Positions 11,038 through 23,390 of a stretch of 64,000 nt of DNA are shown here, piece by piece. Every line of letters begins with the position of its first letter. Position 1 is the first letter of the stretch. Made by a program: the position numbers and the translations under genes. The stretch comes from Rhizophagus irregularis. Its lineage: Eukaryota > Glomeromycota > Glomeromycetes > Glomerales > Glomeraceae. The DNA lies in the NCBI RefSeq assembly GCF_026210795.1, contig NC_089436.1, positions 3,968,001-4,032,000 of the forward strand, given 5' to 3'. The notes under the pieces are model-generated. The model was not told the DNA's origin. It saw only the letters and a program-made list of their open reading frames with translations, and ran no database searches.

Positions 11038-12035
11038 CGTGATTATCATTGTACAATTAATACATGTTCAACTTCATTTTACTTTATAGAACTTGTTTAA
11101 CCGGTTAAGTTTTTATTTATTAATCAGTGTATTTATTTGTATTTAGATTTCCAAATTTTAGTGCAATAGTATATATTATTATGGAATTGTAGGATAGATT
11201 TTTAATTACAATTAGCGGTTTATTGTAATTTATAACTTATGAAAATTATTGCGCTTAATATGTAGAAATAGTATATTGTCTAATAAATTAAGAAGATTTT
11301 AAAATATTAAAATTACAACTTCCTCTAATTAAATATTACATTTCATAAAATCCTTTTTTGGATTCGTTCGTCAGTATCATTAATTTTGTAGTATAGCTCG
11401 GTAATAGAAAATTGATTCTTTACGTAAATTGCTCAGTTTTACATCTAAGACTTCGATCAAAAATTCTGCTCTGCTATGGAATTATTCAGATAATGGATAT
11501 TGAGGCATATTATTTCTGGATTTTTGAATTAATTTTTGGTGTAGAGGATAAGTTCCTAACGAAATAATGTTGCTTCAAGTTTGGTAAACACGTGTGAAAT
11601 ACAACTGAATTTATTATATAATTAAAATAATATATTTTAATATGCTGCTTACCACGTTTAATAAACAAATTCTTTCGATAAAAAACCAATCCCAAACCAA
11701 TTTCCGACAAGTTTCAAAATTGCGAAATCAAAGATTTTCCTCAGAGTGCTACGCCAGCCACTGATAATTTACGATCATCATGTGCACTATTTATTAGCAC
11801 GTGATTGAATGTTGATCAAATTTTCACGCCGTTACCCGATACAGAAAACAAGAAATTTTATTGGGTACCGTATTTAGAAATTTTAAATAATCAACTGTCC
11901 GATTGGCGCGGCAACTCGAAAAGGTGATCAACCACAAAACTTGAATAGTAACATTGTTCAATAACAATAATATTTTTTTTTACATAATATAAAAAAAAAA
12001 TTGTACCTTTTTACCATTTTATATGTTCCAATAAT
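11038..12035. other. Intergenic, no gene seen
   Basis: AT-rich sequence between the F-box gene and the membrane protein gene. Short minus-strand frames (11510-11710) have no family features. The leader before 12036 contains A/T homopolymers only. Confidence 0.5.
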
Positions 12036-12777
12036 ATGACAGAAAAACAGGATAACAAAAATAGAAATAATAATAAATTTCAGCAGTTTAAGTCGGAGGT
12101 ATTTAAGCGTAATGCATGGGCCAGCATAATTTATTTTATATTTTGGTATCCACCATGGACTATACTTTGTCTTATATGGGTGTTGTGTACCGGTTTAATA
12201 AGCGTTATTTTGTTGTTGGTATTCTTACCTTTGGGATATTTTGTTTGCATAGGAACCGTAATGTCATGGAGGTATGAGTATTAAAGTACATAATTAATAT
12301 AAAGTATAAATGAAATTTTGTAAGAAAAATATTTTCAATCGAATAATTTGGGTTTTTTTATTTAACAATAGGACATTGGCGAGAGTTGAATTAATTGCTT
12401 TATCGTTTTGTGTAAATCCTTCCTACTTTCTAATTGACACTATTCCAGAAATAACACGTAAAGCGCCACTTTATCCAATTACCAAAATTTCACCTACAAA
12501 AACAGAAACGAAATTTCCATTATTAGGAACAGAATTTTTTTATAATAAATATACAGGACAATGTTTTTATTATTTCGTATTATATAAATTCTTTACTTTA
12601 ATTGCATTCATTAAATTATTACCAATATTTTTAATAATATCTTTACCACCTTTTACATTATTTGGTTTACCTATAACTTGTAAATGGAGTATGAAATTTG
12701 GTGAAAAATCGGTTATTTATTCTAGGTATATATTGGTACCCGGATGGAAACCTGATATAAGAGACGAAGATCAATAA
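12036..12777 (+). CDS. Small multi-pass membrane protein, putative-sensor-like fold, 213 aa
   Basis: There are two exons, 12036-12271 and 12372-12777, with a phase-2 GT-AG intron splitting the Arg codon of SWR|TLARVE. The hydrophobic segments are about residues 29-50 (IIYFIFWYPPWTILCLIWVL), 54-77, and a long C-terminal pair around residues 155-185. The pattern of aromatic/Pro-rich first helix, PLG turn and R.LAR.E after the second helix recalls the bacterial 'putative sensor' domain (PF13796), but here it stands alone with no kinase. The paralogue at 39936-40692 has the same intron position and aligns over its full length, and a relic lies at 60420-61160. Function and ligand are unknown; the assignment to the sensor family is tentative. 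Confidence 0.85.
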
Positions 12778-12812
12778 AAATTAGTTTTGTTAAGTAATAC
12801 AAAAATTTATTT

Positions 12813-13620
12813 ACGTATATATTATTATATTTTAACAATGAAAGTAAGATGATGGAAGCGATATACAAATCAACGATGGAAGAAAATACTTACAAATGAA
12901 AAGCCAGCAAGAATTATTTGGACATTTGTCATAAAACGATTAAAAGAGGAGAAGAAGGTACGTTTCAAGTCGACAATTAACCCGCCTTCGCATGACGATA
13001 TTTCAGACGGTGGTGCGGAATTAGTATATTTTGACGCAATCGACCAAAACGTGATCATGGATCAAACGCCAGCGCCATCGGTGGTAACGAATATAAAGAC
13101 ATCATCTTCATCACATATTGGAAATAGAAAAAGTTTGAAGAAGTTAGTACTCTCAATGAAGAGGCTACCGGTACGGCCCTTACCACCAATGAAGTCACAA
13201 ATCGAGAGTAGAGATTCGGATGAAGAGGAAGAAGATAATAAGAAGAAACGCAAGAAAAAGAAGGCGATTACGTGTGCGGATGTAGATTTAGATTTAGATT
13301 AGAGGTTAATGTTACAACAAATAAGGATAGTAGATTGACGAATTATTGGTTTATAACATCCTAGTAGGGTATAACTTATGGTTTTAATCGAGAAGACTGT
13401 ATCGAACCGATAACAGTGTTCAATCTGGAGGAACTAACTTTTTAATTTTTTTTTTTCTTTTTCAAAATGATTTTGTTTAGTGTGTTATGTATTTGGTGTT
13501 GGGCGATCCTTTTTAGTAGATAGATGCTTTATTTAACGGATGTCCTAGAGACGTCTACGTTGTAATAAATTACAGAGCGTAAATATTACAATATTAATAA
13601 AGTTATATTAAAAAAAAAAA
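12813..13620 (+). pseudogene. Possible retroposed mRNA copy with poly(A) end; basic/acidic ORF
   Basis: A frame open from 12853 to 13302 has no upstream ATG; its first methionine-type start is near 13057. It encodes KRYTNQRWKKILTNEK, then a Ser/Pro-rich part, and ends DSDEEEEDNKKKRKKKK plus a short tail, so a nuclear signal is likely. About 290 bases of apparent 3' UTR follow, with AATAAA near 13597 and a run of 13 A from about 13609. AAAAATTTATTT at 12801-12812 recurs right after the A run, which could be a target duplication. Base composition is visibly less AT-rich than the neighbours. I read it as a 5'-truncated retrocopy of a cellular mRNA or the 3' end of a LINE. An ordinary gene with an unseen first exon is the alternative. 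Confidence 0.4.
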
Positions 13621-14046
13621 AATTTATTTGCTTTTTTATTTTATTTTTTATGGTTGTCGTAATATTATTTGTGACTTTAACAACATAATTTTATCAATTT
13701 AAGAAAAAAAAATATTAAAGTTAATAAGTCGGATATTATGTGGTTTTTACTTTTAAGACGAGCAATTAAATGACAGTTTTCGTATCAGTACTGACATGGT
13801 ATGAATATTAAGTCACCTTTTTTTTAAAGAATATTTTGTGTAATCAAACTATCTCCGTTTTTAGATTTTTCTCTTACGTCGCTAGATACCTGATATTGTA
13901 ATGTAATGACTTTACCATGTTTTATGAAATATTCAAAGTTATAAAATCACGGACTTTTTTATTATTCTTAAATACTAATTTATGTTAACAAATTAATTTC
14001 TAATCATAATAGCTACTTTGGTAATTTTATAATTTTATTCTAAGTA
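13621..14046. other. Intergenic, no gene seen
   Basis: AT-rich sequence with no supported feature. Confidence 0.5.
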
Positions 14047-14239
14047 TTATCCAGATTTCATCAGTTTGTCGAGATGATTCAATTCAACTAAAATTAAAAT
14101 AATTTAGTCTGTTATCATAATTTAATAAAATTGAATTATAATAAAGGATTATAAACTTACTAATTAAAGAAGATTGAAGATGTTCTGAAGTCTCATCACT
14201 GACTTGCCATTCTTTAATATTATCTTTTAATAACGTCAT
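14047..14239 (-). CDS. Small two-exon ORF of 39 aa downstream of the truncated kinase
   Basis: Reading the minus strand, exon 14239-14161 encodes MTLLKDNIKEWQVSDETSEH and a few more residues. It ends at a good GTAAGT donor, and exon 14087-14047 continues in phase with IELNHLDKLMKSG and a stop. The join is clean (phase 1). I do not recognise it. It sits where the missing kinase C-lobe of the upstream gene would be expected, so it may be the head of another family member, a tail exon of the kinase gene, or a remnant. Confidence 0.3.
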
Positions 14240-14257
14240 TTGAAACTTTGTTTAATA

Positions 14258-16018
14258 CTATAAATATAAAGCAAATAATGGCATGGAATAGTAAATTATA
14301 TCAGTGTTAATGGAGATAGCAAGTGCAACTATATTATCATTATCTTTAAATGGAGGATATCCACTAGAAATTTCCCACATTAGTACGCCAAAACTATAAA
14401 TATCTGAAGATTTAGTATATGGAAAATTCGGATCTATAAGACATTTTGGTTCCATATAAGCAACAACACCAAAGTTATCAATATAAGCTATTGAAATTTG
14501 ATCATTCTGATTTTTTGATATACCAAAATCTGTAATTTTAGCAGTATTTTCATGAATAACTATATTCCTAGAATGCTGAAATATAAATACATTGAGTACA
14601 TTATAGGTGCTACCGTACTAGTATGATATTAAATAATAAGTAAAATAAGCACTTACAAGATCTCTATGTATAACATTTTCATTATGCAAGTAATTTAGTC
14701 CATCTGCAATTTGAAATGCCAATTTTTTCTTATCGTTCCAAGTCAAATAATTAAAATTATTTTTGAGATAGCTTTGAAGATCTCCACCATTAGCATATTC
14801 CATTATAAGAAGGTATTCACTTGTTTTTTGATCTAAAGAAAAGGTTTATTCATAAATAAAAAAATAGAAAATGTAACTCTTTACATTACCAAAACTAATG
14901 CCAAGACAACGTATTATTCTGTTACTATAGTTGAGATGTAAATTTATTTTTAGTTCGTGAATGAATGCGTCTAACAGATTATTTTTGTTATCAATTGTAT
15001 TGATCAACTTCTTACAAATAACATAATTATTTATTTTTGTCCATATTACTTTTGAAATATGCCCAAATCTTCCTTTACAAAGTGGTTGTGTATTTTTTAT
15101 TTCTTTATAAGGTATAAATTTAACTTTTTCATACTTTAAGGCATTTTCAATCCATTTGATTGCATTTAAACTCCTCTCTTCTGGTTTATGGTGTGCATAA
15201 AAAATGTTAACTTCATCTTTTTCAATACCAATTCCATTGAAACGACAATTTTCTAAATTAAGTTGTGCTTCTTTAAGTCCATTTTCTACTGCTTTTTGAT
15301 ACCAATAAAAAGCTTTAACATCATCTTTCTCAATACCATCTCCATTTTTATAACATGTACCTAAATTATATTGTGCTTCTTTAAGTCCATTTTCTGCTGC
15401 CCTGTGATACCAATAAAAAGCCTTAACTTCATCTTTTCCAATCCCATTTCCATTTTCATAACATAAACCTAGATTAAATTGTGCTTCTTTAACTCCATTT
15501 TCTGCTGCTTTTTGATACCAATAAAAGGCTTTATCTTCATTTTTATCAATGCCTACTCCATTTTCATAATATATACCCAAATTATATTGAGCTTGTTTAA
15601 GTCCATTTTTCACTGCTTTATGATACCAATAGAAAGCTTTTATTTTGTCTTTTTCAATGCAATCTCCATATTGATAGCATATCCCTAGATTAAATTGTGC
15701 TCCTTTAAATCCACTTTCAGCCGCTTTTTGAAACCAATAAAAGGATTTGGCTTCATCTTTTTCAATACCAACTCCATAATAATAATAAATTCCTAAATTA
15801 AATTGTGCGGTTTTATCTCCATCTTCTGCTGCTTTTTGACACCAATAAAATCTTCCAGCCTCATCTTTTTCAATAAAAATTTCATTATTATACCACAAAC
15901 CTAAATTAAATTTTGCATTATCAAATCCTTGCTCAGCTGCTTTTTGATACCAATATAAATCTTTTATTTCAATACTAAATCCATAATTATGACATATATT
16001 CCAGATGTCCGCGAACAA
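14258..16018 (-). pseudogene. Sel1-repeat/protein kinase fusion lacking the kinase C-lobe
   Basis: Exon A (about 16018-14890) encodes eight to nine Sel1 repeats (pattern AQYNLGICYENGVGIDKNEDKAF.WYQKAAENG) and then the start of a kinase domain with loop LCKGRFGHISK, VICKK lysine and HELKINL helix. Exon B (14832-14657) carries LLIMEYANGGDLQSYL and VIHRDL. Exon C (from 14575) carries HSRN, ITDFGIS, MEPK (APE position) and SDIYSFGVLMWEISSGYPPF. All introns are GT-AG in phase. After AISIN the conserved C-lobe (the RCW...RP region) is absent and the frame stops at 14258, so the domain is truncated. The frame lacks an ATG at its 5' end and is open upstream across the end of the neighbouring ORF, so the true start is unsettled. 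The order Sel1 then kinase is opposite to that of the 42.5-kb gene. Confidence 0.75.
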
Positions 16019-16038
16019 TAAATGAAGAAGATTGAAAG

Positions 16039-18807
16039 TTAGTCCTGGATTATTATTCCAAGCGACTGAGCTGCAGGAGTTAAACGGCTTACAAATTCAC
16101 AAAGGAATGATCTCATTTTCATACAAGAGTTATCTAATACATTAAGGGCTTGAGGAAAGACTTCCCAATTAGAAGACGTTTGAAAAGTACCTCTTAAAAA
16201 TATCTCTATCCTTTTCCTATTTCCTTTAATACCAATCTGATCCCACATAAATCGCATAACCTTTCTCAGAGTATAGAATTGACCATGATTTTTTTGCTCT
16301 TTGAGCAGTACATTAACAAAGTGTTTCGCGTACAGTATTAATAATTTTGATTCAATTAATTCCAATATAGCAAAATGGATATTGGGAGAATAAAGTTCCA
16401 TTTAAACGTTGTAATATTGATATTGAAGCTGCCCTATGAAAAAAGTCTGTGTGATTTTTGTTGAAAAATCATTCAATTAAATTCACTACGATTTCTGTAT
16501 ATTTGACCATACAATAATTGTGCTAAAAATTGCAATAAATCACACAATTATTGCATGGTAATTCATTCAATAATTATCCTATTTTTGACCTGAATTTATA
16601 CAATTATTGTGTGATTTTTGAGCCAAATTTTAGGCCATATTTTAGGAATTATAGGTTAAATTTTACAGTAATAACAGGCAATTTATAAAGTAAAATTATG
16701 AATTTTTATTGACTTAAAATATAAAAAATATACACAATATTTCATAAATAAAATACTAAATTTGATATAATCATAAATATAAAAATTTGTAAGAAAATAA
16801 AATAAAATAAAGTATGTTAGCTTAGTAACATGAAAGTAAATTAGTAGTATCAAAGAAGAAAGTAAATTATTAGTGTAAGTAAATTATTAGTATTAAATAA
16901 AAAAGTATGAAGTTAGTGAAGAAAGCAAATTAGTAGTGTTAAAAAGTAAATTATTAGTGTTAGTAATAAAAAAGTATGAAGTTAGTGAAGAAAGCAAATT
17001 AATAATGTTAAAAAGTAAATTATTAGTGTTAGTAATAAAAAAAAGTATGAAGTTAGTGAAGAAAGCAAGTTAGTAACATTAAAATGTAAAAAGTTAGGAA
17101 AATAAAAAGATAAAGAACACAAGTTTTCTTACCTGATATTTTAAAAGAAAGCTGAAGAAAAGTTAAAAGATTAAAAAAACATAAACAAAAACATTTCGCG
17201 TCATCATATTTATTTTGACGATCAGATCACGTGATCAACATATATAATTTTAAGAGTTGATTTTTACCGCTTAATTCTGGCCAAATTATAATTCCAGTCA
17301 GAACTAATTGTGTAACTTAATAAAAAGTTTTTGACTTTTTTTTAGTTACAAGGTGATATAAAAATTTCACCAATGGGTCTGGAAGATGCCCGTTTATAAG
17401 CAAATATGCAGTTGAATTTTGTGTAACCTTACTGCATAAATCACTTTACTTAGAAAAATCTATTTGTAATGGTTAAAAGTGGTCTATTTGACCCTAAAAG
17501 TGGTTAAATGTAACCATACAGGTAAGATGGAAAGTAGTATAGTAGGATTACCCAAAAATTGCTTTCCGTATCCTAAATTCAAGTTGTATAAAGATCACAC
17601 AAAAATTGAACATTTTCTATATTCTAAATTTAAGTTGTACAAAAATTGCATACTTTTAATATGCTTTGAAAAACTTCATAGCTATTTTTATCCAAAAATC
17701 TGCAATAATTGTACAATTTCCACACAGACTTGAACAAATATTGTACAAAAATTGGATGATTTTTTTTCATAGGGCTGAGATCTTACGACTAAACGAAAAT
17801 ACCAAGTGAAAACTTCTAAAATTTCGCGTGCATTAGGCGGTAGATCATCTAATGGTATATTTCTTTTTAAGAAATTATAATAATCATGAAAAATGTTCAT
17901 GTAAGTTTTTTCGTTATTTTCGCACAAAAAATCCATACCCATATTATTGAATAACATATGAACTACGATGATAAAAGGTGTAATCCGATAATAAGAATCT
18001 AAAGCATTTTTAAATAATTCTATGACAGAAAATAAGTAAGATGGTTGAATTCTAGAAATAAAAGAACGAAATTCTTCAACGCATTTGATAAATGGAGTTT
18101 TGATATTATTCGGATGTGAGTCATGAACGAGTTTATTAAATTCGCGAAGAAAGCTTGCTGGGATTAAATGATCTAATTTGAAAAGATTTTAAGTACGCAA
18201 AAGAATTGAATTAATAGATATTTGGGACGTACGGTACCACCAAATTTAGAATTGATGCATTGAACAATCAAATTAAACAACTAAATGACATAAAAACAGG
18301 ACGAAATTTTTTAAAACAACTCATTAAGTTCTTACTACTTTTAAATAATTCTATTCTATTTTTTTTCTTACCTATATTGCTTATTGTTATCCGAATATCT
18401 TTCTTAACTTCCTCTAATAAAATACCTAACGTTTCTACCATTTTTCCTATTAAATCTTCTGAAAGAAAGTTTGTTGAGAAAGGTGACGGATTTGAGGAAA
18501 ATTTTTGTCTCCTTTGTGAGTTGGATTCAACTCCATTGACAAGATTTTTAGTGGGGTTGACTGACTTGAATAACTTGAATATGAAGGGAATGTTAAACAT
18601 AATTTCAGAATTTTGAGGTTTATCTCGCAACATGTGAGAATCTTGAAAGAAGTAATTCCAAGTATCTATTCTTGGATCCACTTCAATTTCGTTAAGAACA
18701 ACGCTAAACCAATCGTCACTCTGTGAAGAAACTTTGTCCGAAGACTTTGAACGAAGTCTCTTTGGCGGAGGGGTGACGGTTTGCGTATTATTGTTTGCAC
18801 TCGACAT
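16039..18807 (-). pseudogene. Unknown host gene split by a 1.3-kb transposon
   Basis: The start at 18807 gives MSSANNNTQTVTPPPKRLRS, a low-complexity basic N-terminus. Exons can be followed to 18268. One join (near 18270-18400) is not resolved in phase. A short exon then reads NLIVQCINSKFG, with a phase-1 donor at about 18230 (GTACCG), joining to HLIPASFLREFNKLVHDSHP and a helical segment through PLDDLPPNAREILEVFTWYF. At 17778 the frame is cut by the element at 16432-17774, then resumes at 16431 in the same phase (allowing one TAA just before MELYSPNIHFAIL) and ends at 16039 with LTPAAQSLGIIIQD. The product would be roughly 600 aa, largely helical; I do not recognise the family. The large transposon also lies about 190 bp upstream of its start. 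Confidence 0.6.
16432..17774 (-). mobile_element. Non-autonomous CMC (CACTA-related) transposon, 1,343 bp
   Basis: The ends are CCCTATGAAAAAAG and, inverted, TTTTTTCATAGGG, flanked by a 3-bp target duplication CTG (16429-16431 and 17775-17777). Its left 0.8 kb matches the right end of the 13.8-kb element and its right 0.45 kb matches that element's left end, so it is an internally deleted derivative in the opposite orientation. The subterminal parts hold repeated ATTGTACAAT-like and CACACAATTATTGCA-like motifs in both orientations. Between about 16800 and 17100 a unit of about 65 bases (AAGTTAGTGAAGAAAGCAAA...) is repeated three times. It has no coding capacity. It interrupts an exon of the gene called at 16039-18807. 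Confidence 0.88.
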
Positions 18808-18997
18808 TTTTCTAAAAAATGACTTATAAGTGTATGTATTCTATATGTTTCGAAAAATGATGATCCTCCTAAAGGAAGGTGAAGTCTATTTGTGATGAGA
18901 TTTTAAAAAGCCACCGCCTTTGCGATAACCACTTTTCAATACTTCACAAAATTGGAAAAATACGGTCTTTTTATACAATAAGTCCGCCTTCCAACAA

Positions 18998-19011
18998 CCC
19001 TATGAAAAAAG
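18998..19011 (+). repeat. Left terminal inverted repeat of the 13.8-kb element
   Basis: CCCTATGAAAAAAG, identical to the inverted right end and to both ends of the 1.3-kb derivative over at least 13 bases. The following 270 bases contain subterminal motifs such as TTTTTGTGCAATATTTG, GATCTTTGTACAATTG and GATTATTGTACAATATTTG. Confidence 0.9.
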
Positions 19012-19508
19012 ATCATCCAATTTTTGTGCAATATTTGTTCAAGTCCGTGCGGAAATCATACAATTATTGCAGTTTTTTGGATAAAAATGGCCATGTCGAT
19101 TTTATAGTGTATTGAAAATGTGCGATCTTTGTACAATTGAAAATAAACTTAAATTAAGTATACAGAAAACGTTCAACTTTTGTGCAATAAAAGTTTAGGA
19201 TATAAAAATTGTGCGATTATTGTACAATATTTGAAAATATACGAAATATACGTTTATTTTAGTACAATCGTTACAATTGTACGATGGGAGATCATTTTAC
19301 TTTAATTGTGAATTGTGAATGTATTTAAAAAGTAATATATATGACTGTTTACCTACAATGTATTTATTTTAAATTAACTTATAATTTATAATAATATTAG
19401 CGATCAAGTTATTTTATTATAACAGAACCGCGTTTCTATAATATACATTTAATATCATTTAACCCATTTAACCGTAATTCAACCATATTATAATCGTGTA
19501 TCAAGTTT

Positions 19509-19670
19509 TTATATTATAGTAAAACCGAAAATATCTGCAAACATCACAATAATCGCTTCATCACGATCACCTTTTCCGTCTCTATAATTACTTTTTCGAT
19601 CACTTCCTTTACTACAATTACTTCCTCCTCCACCACAATAACCGCCGCCACCACCATATACACATACCAT
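19509..19670 (-). CDS. Small glycine-rich ORF (53 aa) inside the transposon
   Basis: The frame reads MVCVYGGGGGYCGGGGSNCS then a charged stretch (SDRKSNYRDGKGDRDE). Nothing supports expression. It lies between the left subterminal repeats and the zinc-knuckle gene. Most of 19270-20520 otherwise shows only AT-rich sequence. It may be chance coding in a GC-richer patch. Confidence 0.15.
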   Translation of the reverse strand: MVCVYGGGGGYCGGGGSNCSKGSDRKSNYRDGKGDRDEAIIVMFADIFGFTII

Positions 19671-20525
19671 CTGCAACTACCATCACGCTCGCGTTATTTC
19701 CTTATCCACCTTCGTCACATTCTAAATTTACTTAATTTTTTTACCTTTCCTTAATAATCTTTTATAATAAATATACTGTATTAATATAATTAATTAAATA
19801 AAAAAATTTAATTAAATAAAAAAATTTTTTATGCAATATGAAACTTATTTTATTGATTTTATTGATTTTATTATATACTGTATTACTAAGCAAGTTTTAT
19901 TATAAAAAAAATTCTTAAATAAAATAATAAATAGAAAAATACTTAGAAATTCATTATTATTCCAATTTTTAATAAAAGATCTAGAAAATTAAACTTCGTC
20001 GTTGATATAAACTTCGTATAAACTTATCATACATAACTTGGTGCTGTTTTAATATCGCTGAATGATACATGATACCTATACCTTGTATACCTTAGTAATA
20101 TCTCATTATTTTCGTTTCCTTTAGCTGTTATTTTATTCTATAAAGTTTACCAGTTTATAAAGTAACGCGCCTTTCGGATTGCTGTTACCTCTCATGTACA
20201 TACTATTTACTAACTAATAGAAACAAGTTTTACATCAAGTATCGTCGTTATTCATGTTTAGATCTAAAACGATTAGAGATTCTTAGTATTAACGCATTTA
20301 ATTATTGGTATTAACGAATATTAACGCATTTTATTATCACTACTATTCCTACCGATCATTATATAAATGTAATGTAAATTTTTTCATGTTTACTTTTTTT
20401 ACGAATTGCGAATTAATAATATTAATAAATAAAAAATATTAAAAATAAATAAAAAATATTAAAAATAATATATATGAAAATAAATATATAATTTTATAAA
20501 AAAATTTTTTTTTATTATATTGGTT

Positions 20526-20739
20526 CGACCCCAATCGAACGTTTTTTAAAAAAAATTAATCCGACTCGGACAAAAAAAAATAGTAATCAAAAATTAATTC
20601 GACCCCAATCGATCGGACAAAAAAAAAATAGTAATCGAACATTTTTTAAAAGATTAATATCCGACCCCAATCGGAAAAAGAAAAATATTCGACCCCAATC
20701 GAATATTTTAATTAATCTTTTATTATCCGACCCCAATCG
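20526..20739. repeat. Five exact copies of CGACCCCAATCG near the 3' end of the zinc-knuckle gene
   Basis: Copies start at 20526, 20600, 20662, 20690 and 20728, spaced 28-74 bases apart, each continued by short flanking bases that make small palindromes (TCGACCCCAATCGA, CCGACCCCAATCGG). Spacers are A/T homopolymers. The pattern of one fixed GC-rich 12-mer in AT-rich linkers resembles a protein-binding array or a processing signal. Confidence 0.85.
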
Positions 20740-20835
20740 GAAAAATGTTCGAGAACATAACATGATTCAGAAAATAATTTTTAATCTAACTTAAAAAATT
20801 AAAAAGATTAGAAAAAAGTTAAAAAATTAAAAAAT

Positions 20836-22206
<1,371 letters not shown>

Positions 22207-22806
22207 TTTTTAGAATTAGAAGCGAGGTGAGAGATACGAAGAAGGTGAGAGACGCGAGAAAGGTGAGAGACTTGAAATAAAATCCATTTTATTTTATTTT
22301 ATTTTTTTTTTTTAAGGAGGTAAAAAAAAATTAAAAATCATGGAATTAGGGGAATTTTTTTTTTAGTAAAAAATCATGGAAAAAAATTTTTTTTGTACGG
22401 AAAAAATTTTAAAATCATGGTAAATTTCTAAATTAAGGAATATTCCATTATATATATATACGTACATAGTATTTTTTAGAATTTTGGCGTAATAATTGAT
22501 AATCTAGTATTATAAATTTAACCATATAAATAAAATAATGGGCTAACTGCAGAATACACATATAGTGCAAAACGTTTATTAAAATATCACATGCAATTTT
22601 GCATATCGGTCATATAAGAAATCCAATTGTGAAATAAATAGTAGCGCAAAAATAATAAATGGCGCATTTAAAAAATCAATGACGCAAAAAAATAATGGTA
22701 GACCAGTGGTCAGGTCAAATGCTTGTACATTTAGTTATGAAGTATTACATTTTGTTAAAAACTAAACCAAAATCATTGAAACGTCTAGCGAGCACTTAAG
22801 GTAAAT

Positions 22807-22920
22807 TCATCATTTTGTTATCACATACCATTCGAATATATTTGAATTGAGGCGGCCGCTGTTGAGTATTAGATCATCATTTTGTAATCACATACCATTC
22901 GAAATTGAGGCCGCTGTTGA
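22807..22920. repeat. Direct repeat of about 50 bp between the divergent accessory genes
   Basis: Unit 1 (22807-22865) and unit 2 (22873-22920) share TCATCATTTTGT.ATCACATACCATTCGAA, then TTGAGG, C.GCTGTTGA. Unit 1 contains the 8-mer GCGGCCGC, rare in such AT-rich DNA. The repeat lies in the common upstream region of the zinc-knuckle gene (minus) and the Myb/SANT-like gene (plus), so a regulatory or binding role is possible. Confidence 0.7.
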
Positions 22921-23002
22921 TAAAGTAATAAGTGATTAAATTCTTTTTTTCAATTGATAAAAAGGTTCAAATTTGTGGTTATAAAGTGTTTAGTAATGTT
23001 GC

Positions 23003-23118
23003 GAGTGAGTCACGGGGTGAGTCACGGGTGAGTCGCAGGTGAGTCGCGGGTGAGTCGCGGTGTTCAGTATATTATAAGTATTATATTATTGCGGGTGAGT
23101 CACGGGTGAGTCGCGGGT
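23003..23118. repeat. Seven copies of GGTGAGTC(A/G)CGG upstream of the Myb/SANT-like gene
   Basis: Five copies run head to tail at about 23003-23060 and two more at 23092-23118, separated by AT-rich sequence. Units read GTGAGTCACGG or GTGAGTCGCGG. The TGAGTCA core equals the binding site of fungal bZIP factors (Gcn4/AP-1 type), and the array lies 270-390 bp upstream of the gene starting at 23391. It may be a promoter array or binding sites for an element-encoded protein. Confidence 0.8.
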
Positions 23119-23390
23119 AAAATTGCAGAATTACATATAAACATAAGTAATTCAATTTGATCAATCAGCGTAGTAATTCATTACATCATTAATAAGTAAT
23201 ATTATTTATTAGACTTTTTTTAATTTATTGATATTTATTACATCATTAAAACGTAAGTATTATTTAATTTATGAAAAAAAAATTAAATCAAATTCATTCG
23301 TTTCCATTTTACATTTTTTTTTAAAAAAAAATTAATTCAAAATTTTTTTTTCTTCAAAAAAAAAAAAATATTTCAATTTCAATTAACATT

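Noticed and set aside
18260-18616. Plus-strand frame of 118 codons
   Set aside because: Antisense to the N-terminal exon of the minus-strand gene starting at 18807, whose exons can be followed by splice phase further down.
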